Of a stretch of 64,000 nt of DNA, positions 1 to 12,200 are shown in pieces. The notes under the pieces were generated by a model. It was not told the DNA's origin. It saw nothing but the letters and a program-made list of their open reading frames with translations, and made no database searches. This stretch comes from Formicarius rufipectus (lineage: Eukaryota; Chordata; Aves; Passeriformes; Formicariidae), in contig VXAU01000929.1 of NCBI GenBank assembly GCA_013399695.1, positions 1,135,299 to 1,199,298 on the forward strand. Direction: 5' to 3'. A program made the position numbers and the translations under genes. Within the stretch, counting starts at the first letter, position 1. Each line of letters begins with the position of its first letter.

Positions 1-168
1 AGCTGGAAGAGGTGAGGTGTTTGCTGTTAAATCCAAACACTGAAAAGAAAAAAGTAGCAGAAGATGTGTTTTACCTTTCAGCAGTGTACAGCTAATGAAA
101 CAGAAGTTTTACTAAGAGGAGTAGTTTAACTTTAAAATACACATTTTTTTCCCTTCTACTCTCCCTAG

Positions 169-262
169 AGCTGTGACTGAGAGTATAAACCAGCTGATCA
201 CACTGTGCACCCAGCAGGCCCCTGGGCAGAAGGAATGTGATAATGCACTCAGAGAACTGGAG
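169..262 (+). CDS. TLN2: TLN2 window exon 1 (end of R6 / start of R7)
   Basis: Encodes AVTESINQLITLCTQQ followed by a stretch ending NALRELE, about residues 1343-1373. The acceptor follows a pyrimidine run ending CTCCCTAG. One base completes the preceding codon. An alternative acceptor two bases downstream (AG at 169-170) cannot be excluded by eye. The donor is GAG|gtattg, which is weak at +5. Confidence 0.93.
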
Positions 263-3200
263 GTATTGCTGTATTTCAAAAGTTCTTATGAATAAAAGTG
301 GGCCCCAAATGTTTGTTTCCTTTGTGTTCTGTGTCTGATCAGCTACTGTCACTGTCTTTACACTTGCAGGGATTTTAACTGCGTACAAGGTAAGTGTAGA
401 ACCTGTGTAGCATCTTGTAGTTTTGGCCAGAATGAAATGTGCTGCCCTGTCCCTATCTCCTCTTCCCTGCCCTCCAGAGACACAGTTTAATCCTTATTAT
501 TCATACTTGCCATGACTTCAGAAAGAGCCATGTTGAGGTGGACATATCCACCACCAGCAGGGCACTGGAAGGAGCTGCAGCACCTCAGTTTTGCTGCTCA
601 CAGGATGTTGTTACTGACATCCCACTTCAAATGATGTTTGCTTACCCTCTTTGACCTTGACCTTTCTCAGTGTGGGTTTTTGGTGCCTCGTTTCTGCCTT
701 GTCACAGCCAAACTGACGGGGTGTGTGTCAGTAAAGGCTCTGGCAAGGTAGTGCTTTTGTTCAGGAGTGAAAGGTTTGACTGGGTAAGTAGTGGGTCAGT
801 TGAAAGATCTAATTCCAGGGTTTTGCACTGATCCCAGACACAGCTGCTTACAGTTGTTGGAAACAACATCTGACTATTTAAATTAAATGTTTGTTGTTGG
901 GTGTCAAGGTCAGAACATCACAGGCCTGTGAAGAACATCTGCACTGGGGTGTGGAGAGAGCATAAAACACAATTAAGCTTTTTATTTCTAGCCCTTAGTG
1001 TCAAAAGGATGCAAAGGTCATTGCAATGCATTCCAGGATATTGTGAATTTTCTTAATATCTGAATCCATGGTTATCATCCCAGAGTGTTGGTAGGAGTTC
1101 CTCTCAGAGCTGCTTTGTGCTTCTGAATTCTCAGATGCTTAGACTTGGAAGTGTTTCCTCCTTGGTCACAGGGAGTGGCAGCAAGTCCAAAATACAGAAA
1201 TGGGAAACAGGAAATGGGGCCATAATGTACAGGAGCAAGCAGAGGGAATGAAGTGCTGTTTGTCAGGACTTCCTGAAGGACTAATGGGGAGAGATCTGCA
1301 AAGCAGCAGGGATGAACCACAGAAAAATGGGAGCTTTAGAGGCAGAACAACCCCCAAAAGCCTTGCAGAGGGTTCTGTGCCAATAGCACATGTGCTGGCA
1401 TGGATTGGGAGCACAAGGGCAGCAGGAGGATCTGTGACATCTTGAACTTCAGGAAACAGTAGCCAGAGGGGCACAGTTAGTGAAGAATCCTGTGTATATG
1501 GAATTAGATTGACTTCTGGAAAAGCCCAGGCAAAAGCATCCAATCCTGGAGACTCCCACCAGAGTGACTTGAGGAACTATCAGATGTTTGAAGGAGTCTT
1601 CACTTTCAATTTCTCTTTTCAATGTTTAAACTCTCACCTCCTCTCTTCATTGCCCCAGTTCATCACCTACTATTCCTAATCTTTCCAAGGCTTCTTAAGT
1701 CCTGAAAATCATCATTTCTGCAGACTGTGTCTCAGCTTGGATTTGATGCTGTTGGTGCTCTGTAGTCTTCCTTGGAAACTCTGGAAGACTGGAGAGGACT
1801 CCAGTGAGGTGGCTGAACTTGATGAGGGGAAGGGAAAGCCTGTGTTTATTTCACTTGGGACTTATGATGCTTATTTTGTTTGCTTATGCTCATTTTGTTT
1901 ATGCTTATTTACCTAAGACTTAGTATAATGCTTATTTTCTATGCTTTTATACTTATTATAGAATTTGCTTAATAGAATGAAATTCACTGTAACAAGACAC
2001 ACAGTGTCCTTGAAAGGGGCCATGCCAGGAGGCCCAGAACTTCTTAGACCAATTCAAACAGCCAGGATACCCGGTGATAAATCAGAAAACATGTCAAAAA
2101 GACAAGATAAGTCCAATTAGACCAGTTACAGTTGCCAACAAGACTGGTTTGGACCAGTTTTGAGCAAAAGGTAAAGAGTTCAGACGAGGAAGATGTCTTG
2201 TTTCATCCCCAAAGACCCCCAGGGACCCCCGCCCTGAATTCCCAGGAGGAACAGCGCACGGGGCGGAGAGAATGGAAATCAGTTCCTGAGGCTCATTATA
2301 ATAACCCCGCCTTCTCCAAGGAAATAGTGTTTATGCATAAAAGAAAAATGAATATGTATAACTTAGTTGCATAGAAACCCTTTGTTAACTCAACCAGGGG
2401 CGCATGTTTTTGGAGGAGCGCCCGGGCCTGGAATAAACGTCCCTCTCTAGGACCTCAGTGGGTTAGAGGGGGTTTATTCAGCAAAACAAACTTGGCCCAC
2501 CTTTCAGCTGAGCACAGGCACACAGGGGTTGCAGGAACAGCACGTGCTGGCAGTGGGAACCTTCTGCTGGCTGCTGCTTTGCTCTTCTGTTTCCTTATTG
2601 CTATAAATGACCACCCGGAATGACCGAGTCACTCAGCAAAAGGGTAGTTTGAATTGTATAGGTAATGAAACTCACAGAGTCAAACAGCGCTGGGTGCCCC
2701 GTCAGAGCTCGCAGGCTCTGCTTATATACAGTCAAACATACATATTCTTTATTTCTTGTTTAATGATTCTCCTTTCAAATCTTTTGGCAATTTTGGGTCA
2801 GGAAGGATTACGATATTCCCAGCTTAAAATTTTACCAGAGACACGCTATTGTTTCAAGTTCTCTCTCTCTTGCCTGCAGATACTTCCCTCCTTATCTTGA
2901 CTGGTCTGTCCCCCTTATTGTGTTGAGGTACCCGGCTTAATGTTTGTTTATATTGTATCTATCTTGTATCAAAAGGCTGCTTAGAGATTAACTCTTGGCT
3001 TTCTTCTTTTACCCCTTTTTATATGTTAAACTAAGTTCATGTCTTGCTTTTAGTTGCTAAATCTTTATGGCACATTCCACAACGCCCAGATGTACAATAC
3101 TCAATGCTTTTGGAATCCTTTGAGTAATTTGGCAGACCATACAATATACTTTGTTATATTTTTGACGCGAATTAAGCCCACATTTCTCACACTTAATAGG

Positions 3201-6200
3201 TCTCTGAGCCTCTGTGCCCAAAGCACTTCAAGTGCTGCAGAAACCTTGTTTGCCTTTCAAATTGTTATTTAATATTGCACCATGGTGAAGAGTTGCTGCA
3301 GTGTCTGTGAGACCCCAGCCAGGAGAGGCAACTGGAAACTGTCTTCTTCGCTTCACCTTTTCCTCTGTTCTAATTGCTGTAAGGCTTTAGCTTAGGCCTT
3401 TGAAAATCAATATTCATTGAAATATGAATGTTGAAAGTGCAGCAGGTTTATCTTAATGTTGTGTTAGGAGAAAAGTCTAAGTGTTTAAGATTTCCTTCGG
3501 GTGGAAAGCAAATTCAGATACAGCTCTTAGTATCTTTCTATGCTTAAACAATTTTACTTCTACTGGAAAGGTTAAAAGTCTTTTCTACCTGGTATTTGGG
3601 AAAAAAAAAAGTATTCCTTCAGACTTGAAAAAAGGCCAACTGCAGATATTTCTGTATAAAGGAATTAGTCTCCTGCATTTTTCAACTCTTCACAAGTTTT
3701 GTCATCTAATTGCTTTCATTCTTCTCAATGACTATGTGACTGATGTCACACTGTTATTTCCAGAACTCAGAATCACCTCAGAAAAAGAAATTAAACCCAG
3801 CTAGTCAGTGTAGTTTTCTGACAGAAGGAGGCATGCTGGGGGAATCTGCTGGCAGTGGAGGATGTGCACCTGCTTTTGTAGCCCTTTGTGTTTCTAGACA
3901 GAGCCCAACAAATGGTGGCTATTTTTCCTACCAATCTTTTAATTCCGTTTATGAAATTTAAAATAGTACCGAAAAACATGTATTAGTCTGGTAACAGCTG
4001 CCAGAAAACCAGATTGCCTTTTGTCAGCTGAGCAGCACTGCCTGACCACAAACAGCACAGGCAGGAGGAGGAGGTCAGGGCAACCTGGTGGTGCTGTGGG
4101 TGGTGTTCCCTGTGCACCAGCTGGGCTTTGAGAGGGTGCCTTTGGTTTCCTGCTGGACACAGAGCTGTGACATTACACTGGTATGAGCAGGACAGGGGTG
4201 GTGGTCTGTGTTCCCCCAGCTCAGTGTGTCAACAATGCTGGTTTCTTTTGTTTTTCCAGACAGTGAAGGGGATGCTGGATAACCCCAATGAGCCTGTGAG
4301 TGATCTCTCCTACTTTGATTGCATTGAGGGTGTGATGGAAAACTCTAAGGTAATTTCCTTTTTCCCACCTCTGTGCCGATTGTGAAGCGTGTTTGAATTT
4401 TCAGAAGTTTCCACATGCACAGCAAATATGTTGGAGATGCAGTCAGTGTTTATAGCCAAAATGTGTACTGCACTCCTTGATGAACCTGAGAAAGGTCTCT
4501 TACAGGTAATTTCAGGGTTTGGGCACTTAGAAGGCACATTGCCCTGCTAAGGAATTTTTGACAACGTGACTGTTATGCAGTGCTGTTAAAGTTTCTCTCT
4601 GCCTTCCTCTCCTGTGCATTGGACTGCACATCATACTTTGGTGATTTGTTTTGGCTGCAGCTGTGTTAGAATGGCCCCAAGCATGAATGGGAGGCTTGGC
4701 AATGACATACCATTGTATCATTCTGTGCAAAAAAGATCAGAGAAATATCTGAGCAGCCCAGATACTTCAACACATCAGAAAATCTGTGTGAAATTTTTAG
4801 TTGTACTGTGCTGTACAGCTTACTTTGAAGCTTGCTTTTGGTGTCCTTTGAATTTGATGTGTTGGAATTGTCTCAGATCCCTCCTTCTCTGAAAGAAAAA
4901 GAAAGTGCCTGGTGGGTGTGCATATTCATCTTACATCTGGTGCTCTGCAGTCACACCTCACTTGGGATTTCAAAACAAAGTGAGCTGAATTCAGCAGGGC
5001 ACACTGTGGGAATTACTGTGTGCTCTGACATTCAGGTGGTGCCAGCAGTCCAGGTGCAATTTCCTTTACACTGAGTTTCTGAATTTAGGGACAGAGATGT
5101 CCCTGGGTGTGTTGGCAGCACCTGCAGGACCAGCTGGGGTGTTCTGCAGTCTGGAATGCACCTGAATGCCAGGCTGGCTCTGATGACAGTGGGTGACAGT
5201 AGAAATTATGAGGCTTAACTCTGTGTCCTGGTAGTCATTTGAGGAGCAACAGTGCTCCTGCTCAGCACTGTCAGTCCAGTGTTGGTCTGTGTGTCTGGGC
5301 CCTCACACCACACACTGGAATGTGCTCAGTTCAGGGAACTCATTAACTGGCTAAAAATTTGGGAAGCCACCTCCAAGAGTTTTGTGGGCCAAAATTGGCT
5401 CAAGGCCAGCAATCACTTGCCTTTAAGTGGTAGGGATGCATATCTGGAAGGTAGCTTTGGGTTTGAATTTCTGAGGTTCTTGGACCATCAACTTTGTTTT
5501 TTAATTTCTGAGGTTCTTGGAGAATCAATGGCAGGCATTTCCCAGAATGCAAAAACTGGAGACCTTTTAGTCTTTGGAGAATGTGTTGGAGTTGCATCCA
5601 AGGCTCTTTGTGGCCTCACAGAGGCAGCAGCTCAGGTAAGCTACTGAAGCCTGGAAAGCAAGTATGTTTTTGTTTTCTTAGCAGGCTCATGTTGTGGGTT
5701 TGTCAGTCTGAGCTCCACTTGCCTGTGGTCAGACAAGTGATGAGCTGGTGCTGCACAGTGTGCTCATGCAGACCCACTGGAACTTTCCTGCTGCAGAAGG
5801 AGCAGGGGCAATAACCTGCTTATTTTAAAGGGAAGGGAAATGGCATCAAGAAGGAAACAGCTGAGGATAAAGCAAAGCTGCAGCACGTGGAATTCACGTT
5901 TGCAGCTCAAGCTCAGAACTACATCATAGAGAAGTGCACAAAAAAGCAGCTGCAGTTAAAATTGATGAATCAAGTCTTATTTAAGTTTGTAAAACTTCTT
6001 AAGGAGCACTGCTAATTTCAGACATCAGGGGTAAGAAGGAACCTGTTTCAGCTGTTCAGATACTTTTGAAATAACCAAAATTCTGAAGATGCTACAGCAA
6101 ATTATGATCTGGTTGCTGTGGTTTCACTGGTCTGATAACTGAGTGAGCAGCAGGGAGTTGATCCAGCCCCATCAGGGAACATTTGGCTGTGGAGGATCAT

Positions 6201-9200
6201 GCTCTGCTTGAAAAACCTCTTAATTTCCCCACGTACATACTGTCTCAGTGTGGACTTGATCTGCCCCACACCTAACCCTATGTTACCTGACTGACAGGTT
6301 GAGGGACTTGTATTTGTAATGCACAAAAGAAATCTACAGTTATTTTTGGGACAGTTCAGACAAGTCTCCCTTGTTGAGAGGCACGAAATTACTCATTGAG
6401 AAAGGAGGCAGAGTTGGCCCTCAGACACCTTGACCTGTGGTGAGAGTACCTGCACACCTGAGGGGTCCTGCATTCAGCAGCAGAGCCTTTGCTAAATTGG
6501 TTTCCTGCTCAGTCTTGACAAAACCCCTCATCACCTCCAGCTGTGGCTACTGCAGTAAATAATTTGCCTGTATTTGTGGCCATTAAGGCTCTCTCTGTTG
6601 GCTGTGCAAGTGAAAAAGAGTGTTTCCAGGGATACCAGCTATCTGAACAGTGGACAGTTTTGTTTTGACTGAATGAATTATTCAAGGGTAAGAGTAAGTT
6701 TTCTTGGTTTCAGTGGATTTGTTGCTAAAAAGAAATGGTAATTGTACTTCACAGTATGATTTCTGAGTAACCTCTGAGCACTCTGTGCTATGACATATAC
6801 CAAGCTTATGCAAGATCCAAGACTTAGCATGATTTCTTAGGCTTATTTTCTTCTTTTCTCCATTCCCAGGCTGCTTACCTGGTTGGTATCTCGGACCCAA
6901 ACAGTCAGGCTGGTCAGCAGGGTCTTGTTGACCCAATCCAGTTTGCCAGAGCCAATCAAGCAATCCAGATGGCTTGCCAGAATTTGGTAGATCCAGCAAG
7001 CAGCCCATCCCAGGTGATTCCAGAGGACTGCAGCGAGACCATCATTGTCAGGACACGTGCCTTTGCTTCCTTTATGTCCAAGCAAAGGAGTTTTGGTCTG
7101 GAAACTGCTGCAGAGCTGCAGTGCCACAGCCCTTTGACACTGTGCCATCTGTTTGCAGGTGTTGTCAGCTGCCACCATCGTGGCCAAGCACACGTCTGCT
7201 CTGTGCAACGCCTGCCGCATCGCGTCCTCCAAGACAGCCAACCCCGTGGCCAAGAGGCACTTCGTGCAGTCTGCCAAGGAGGTGGCAAACAGCACTGCCA
7301 ACCTGGTCAAAACCATCAAGGTACAAATGCTGCTTCTCTGGGCTTCCTCCCTCCTTGATGGGCTGGGCTTTGGGTGTTTCTTTCATTCCTGTCGAGTCAG
7401 AATGAGAACAGATGGAAATACCTTCTTGCCTTCTCGGTTGTGTGTGGTTTAAGAGGTCACTAATGACATTTTTGAAGACCTGAACTAGAAAACACGTTCA
7501 GTGTTAAATTGCTGAAGTCAAGATGGAAACAATTGGGCAATATTAACATTAATACTCAATATTAGGAGGGGCAGCTGGCCTATCCATGAGTCCTCTCATT
7601 GTTGATGTATTTAATGAGTTTGCACCATGAGAATACTCTGCAAACCACTGAATGTAAATGGTATTAAGTTGCTTAACATCTGGAGATTTTTGGAGGTATT
7701 TCTGACAGCTGTACTTATATATAGGAGAAAAAAACCCTAAATAATACTGAGAACCAAACAGATGCCATTTATGTTGGTAATAGTCTCCTGTTAATAGTAA
7801 TGTTTTGTTTTCCAGATCCCTGCCAGCAATTTGGCGGGAGGTAGTTTTTCTTCATGCAAGCAGAAATAATAGTTGTGAAGCCAGAGAGGACTCGGGATTC
7901 TAAACCCTTCTGGAAGCCATGAGCAGATCTACCCTTATTTCATTAGCTGAAATGTTTGCTGTGGGATTGTAAAGGAGTTTGGTTGACTTGTGTGGAAATG
8001 AGAGCCATTATTTATTGTTTTGTTTAAAAAAAACCCAAACAAACAACTGGAAAATTTAAAAATAGGTCTGTAGGAAACAACCACCTTCACAAACCCCAAG
8101 AAGGTGGAACGTAGCCAGTTCCACCCTTTGGAGCATTAGGTGCTGAGACACAGCCTGAGAGAGTCATGGGAGGTAGGAAAACCTTTGTTCAGTCTCACGA
8201 AGCAAAGCAGCAGTTTGAGGCTGGGGTCAGTAACCAGCTAAGGAAACAAACACACACCTGAAAGATCACATTCTGAGCCTCAGCCCCATTTGTGGAGGAG
8301 CTTTCAAATATCACAAACATGTAGCAGTTTACAACGAGGAAGAATTAAACCAACTTCCTTCCCTGTTGCCAAGGAGGCCATGCAGACAGAACTCAGCCCT
8401 GCTTTCCCTTGCAGGCGCTGGATGGGGATTTCTCTGAAGAGAACCGCAGCAAGTGCAGGACTGCAACTGCCCCTTTGATAGAGGCTGTGGAAAACCTGAC
8501 AGCATTTGCCTCAAATCCAGAGTTTGTCAGCATCCCAGCACAGATCAGCACTGAGGTAAGGCAGGATGCTGCACTTCCACCCTCCAAAAGCTGAAAATAC
8601 TGAATTAAACCCATGTTGGGAGAGAGTTGAGTGTAAAGACCTGACCCCAGAGTGTTTCCTTGTGTTCCTGTGTGTTCCCTGGGCATTCTGCTGTCTTGCT
8701 GCACCTCTGGCCTTGAATTTGGATAAACCAGTTTGGCTGCAGTAAGTGCTGCAGGTCTCCTGTTAGCCAGGTGATATGGGACAGGTCCCTTGCATGCCTT
8801 GGTAGCTGATTTTTCATGTGATACAGTAATAAATACCCTTTTTCCCTCAAGAGCAGCTTTAACAAATGAAGCCTAATTAGTTCTGAAAAGGATGGAAAGG
8901 ACGTCACTGGTCTTCTTCTCTTTCTCCCACAAGTCCTCCATCCTCAAATCCCATAACCACAACAGAATAGAATTTGAAGAGACTAATAAAGGATTTATTG
9001 GTATTGTGGGGTTTTTCTTCTGTTGCTTCCTGCTTTTGCCAGACTCTGTTCCCAATGGCAATATCAGATGGTGCAGTAATTGTTGCAGTCTCAAAGCTGT
9101 GGGGCAATAATGGAAATCCAGGTGTGTCCTCCAGGTGTGTCCTCCAGGTCTGAGGTACCTGAGTTTGCCAGAGTACTGGCAATGACATGGATACAGGGAT

Positions 9201-12200
9201 GATGACCCAGTTAGAGTCATCAGTCATCACTCAGAGTTAGCAGTCCAACCAACTGATTCCTGGAAAAAGAACACACCTGTTGGAGATTACAGACCTTGTG
9301 ACAAATTAAGTAAATTTTCAACACTATTTCTGTAGTCTATAATTAGACAAATGTCATTGTTTTCTCCCATTTCTCAGCTGTAAGGAGCCTTTCTGAACCT
9401 GAGACGTGTCTCTCGAGTATGTTTTAGAGAAAGCTGTTGCACTGTGATTGTTTCAGTTCTATTTCTATGTTGACTGTCTGTGAATAGTATGATGGAGAAC
9501 ATTTATAATGCCATTTTCAGTTAAACAGACTTTCAGGAGCAGAAAGTGTGGACGAACTCAAATAGTCATTTAGATGTCCTTTCTGTCGTCCCTTCCTCAC
9601 CACAGGGGTCACGAGCACAGGAGCCCATTCTGGTTTCTGCCAAGACAATGTTGGAGAGCTCCTCCTTGCTGATCAAGACTGCCCGTTCTCTGGCCATCAA
9701 CCCGAAAGACCCTCCTACGTGGTCTGTGCTAGCAGGGCACTCCCACACAGTCTCAGACTCCATCAAGAGTCTCATCACATCCATCAGGTATGTCTTTTGG
9801 AGGATCAAAATGCAGGCAATGACTGAGCAGCTGCTCGTGAAGAGCATTACCAGATGGCCATCAGCACTGTGCTGTGACTGGTGGAAAGGACTCTGGAGGC
9901 CCAGGATCTCCCAGTTGCACTGGGAGTTTCACGAGGCTTGATGAGTGCAGCACGGGGCTGCTCTGGGTTGGCATTGTCCTCCTTCCCTGCTTCCACCTCC
10001 CATTCACTCAAAGGTAAATGTAATAGAGAATGCTATGTTAAATGAAAATTGTGGCTAATATTGCCTCCATGCAGATCATGTACCAACATGTAACACAAGG
10101 CAAACAGCGTTTGTTTTGGAGTTGGGTCAGACAGTGTATAAATTACCTTTGCTGTCTATTCTTTGCTGTTGTATTCTCTGTTTAGTTGCAAGAATACTGT
10201 AGCAAGAAGTGCATATTCTTTATTTTTGGACTAAACTTCTCTGTCCCTTTCTTAAGGAAAATTTTAAAGCATAGTTTTATATTTAACCTCTTTATATTGG
10301 TTAAATCAAAATGGCATGAAAACAGTGAACTAAGCAGTGTTTACAGTTTTATTGATCTTTGATAATAATTGCATTGAAATAGCAAACTGCATGTCAGGGC
10401 AAAGTATTCAGAAAGTAATCTTTGGTAAGAGGTGTCTGGGGCTGAGTGTAAAACCTGATACCTAAGGAATTGTTTCCTAAGATAGTATCACAGTAGAGAA
10501 ATGGGAATGTTTTTCCTGGTGTCTCTTGCATTTTCACTGCAACCTTTATTATTGGGCCAGTCTGGTGCCTCCAAGGAGGTTGAATTTCAACTTTTCTTCT
10601 GAGGCAACCATTTTCTCTCTGACCATTAAGACAGGAGCAGAGTCTGTGTGTATGTGTGTGTGAAACTGTGCTCTGTACAGATGCAACAGTCCTGTAGGTA
10701 GAACAAAGTTGTGGTCCTTGCAGCTCTGCCCCCACGTGTTTTCTGTCCTGTCAGGTCTCACACGCACCCGTGGCACCCCCTGCAGGAGCTGTCTCCTCCC
10801 CCCAGGCTCAGCCCAGGGTCTCTCTCTTGCAGGGACAAGGCCCCAGGGCAGCGAGAATGTGACTTCTCCATCGATGGCATCAACAGGTGCATCAGGGACA
10901 TCGAGCAGGCGTCGCTGGCCGCCGTCAGCCAGAGCCTGGCCACCAGGGATGACATCTCTGTGGAGGTAAGGGCAGAGTAGGGGCACACACAGCAGTGCTC
11001 AGCAGTAGCACTTACCCTGCTGCTTGGAGGGTGTGCTAGTTTAGAGTTAAACTGGCAGGAGAAATGAATCCAACTCAGAATGGGATCGCAAGTCAGAAGA
11101 ACAATTTAATAAAAGATCACAAAATACACTGAGACAGAAGGAAAATTCGTTTGTGCCACAAAAACACCAGATGTGCAGCCCAGCACAGTGGGGCACGAGC
11201 AGAATGGAGCTCACCAACCCGTGCCCCCCACCCTGAGTTCAAAGGAAAAGAAAACAAGAAACCTGCTGGTGAAAATTATGGTTGCAGTCCCGTGGCAGTC
11301 TCAGTCTGGTTGAGGCTCTGCTCCTCCTCTGGATCTGAAGAGAGGCTCCAGTCCCAAAACCCCAAACTTATCTCTGCTTGGGCTCAGATGGGAACGCCCA
11401 GTCCCTCCCCCAAGGGCGGAGACTTTCCCAAGGGGTGATTTACTCTGTGAGGTGAACAGTGGCATATTTTTGGCATCCCTGATGGCACATTAGCAGATAT
11501 GACCCCTCAGGTGGGTGTGGAGGCAGGAGAACTTCCTTATCTCACAGAAGTTCCTGAACTCTCAGCTTGTACCCTGAGGGGTGGGGTGTGCCCTGGGCAG
11601 CTGCTGCCAATGGGCCATGGGGAGCAGTTCATGAGAAAATGACATAGAGGGTTTGGAATCCACCCCCACCCAGTGACAAACTGATCCTGGCTACTAAAAC
11701 CAGGACAGAGGGTTTGCAGCTCAGCACTCAGCACAACCTACTGCCCTTGAGGGCAGCAGTGTCCTTCCTGGCACCTCTCCAGAGAGGATCGTACTCTGCC
11801 CAAGGGTGTCCCTTCTGGAAAGACTTCAGAATTTCCAGGCAAGAACAGGGGTGAAAGTAGTTACCTTTTGCTGCCACCCACGTATTTTTCTGGCTTCAAA
11901 TGCTGCCATGACAAACTGATATTTTGAGTTCCTGTGCTGCCCTGCCATGTGGAAACCAGGATGTTCCTGGAACTGATCTATTACCAGAAGTCCAGTGACA
12001 TAAATGTCGATGTCCTTTTTCTTAATGCCTATTTTGTCCTTAAGTAAGTGAAATTTGAAGTTGATGTTGATATGTTTACATAGAGAAAACTTCCTTCTCT
12101 GCCACCAGCCCTCTTCTCTGCCCTCTTTCCTCCCTCCTCCCCCAGCAACTCACGTTGAGGTTTTCAGATGGGTATTCCGTGTCTTTTCATACTCTTGCTT

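Noticed and set aside
1166..1543. 125-aa minus-strand open frame
   Set aside because: No recognisable motif, lies in an intron, and is within chance length for this amount of sequence.
6843..7405. Several overlapping open frames on both strands
   Set aside because: They are alternative-frame and antisense readings of exons 4 and 5, whose true frames match talin-2.
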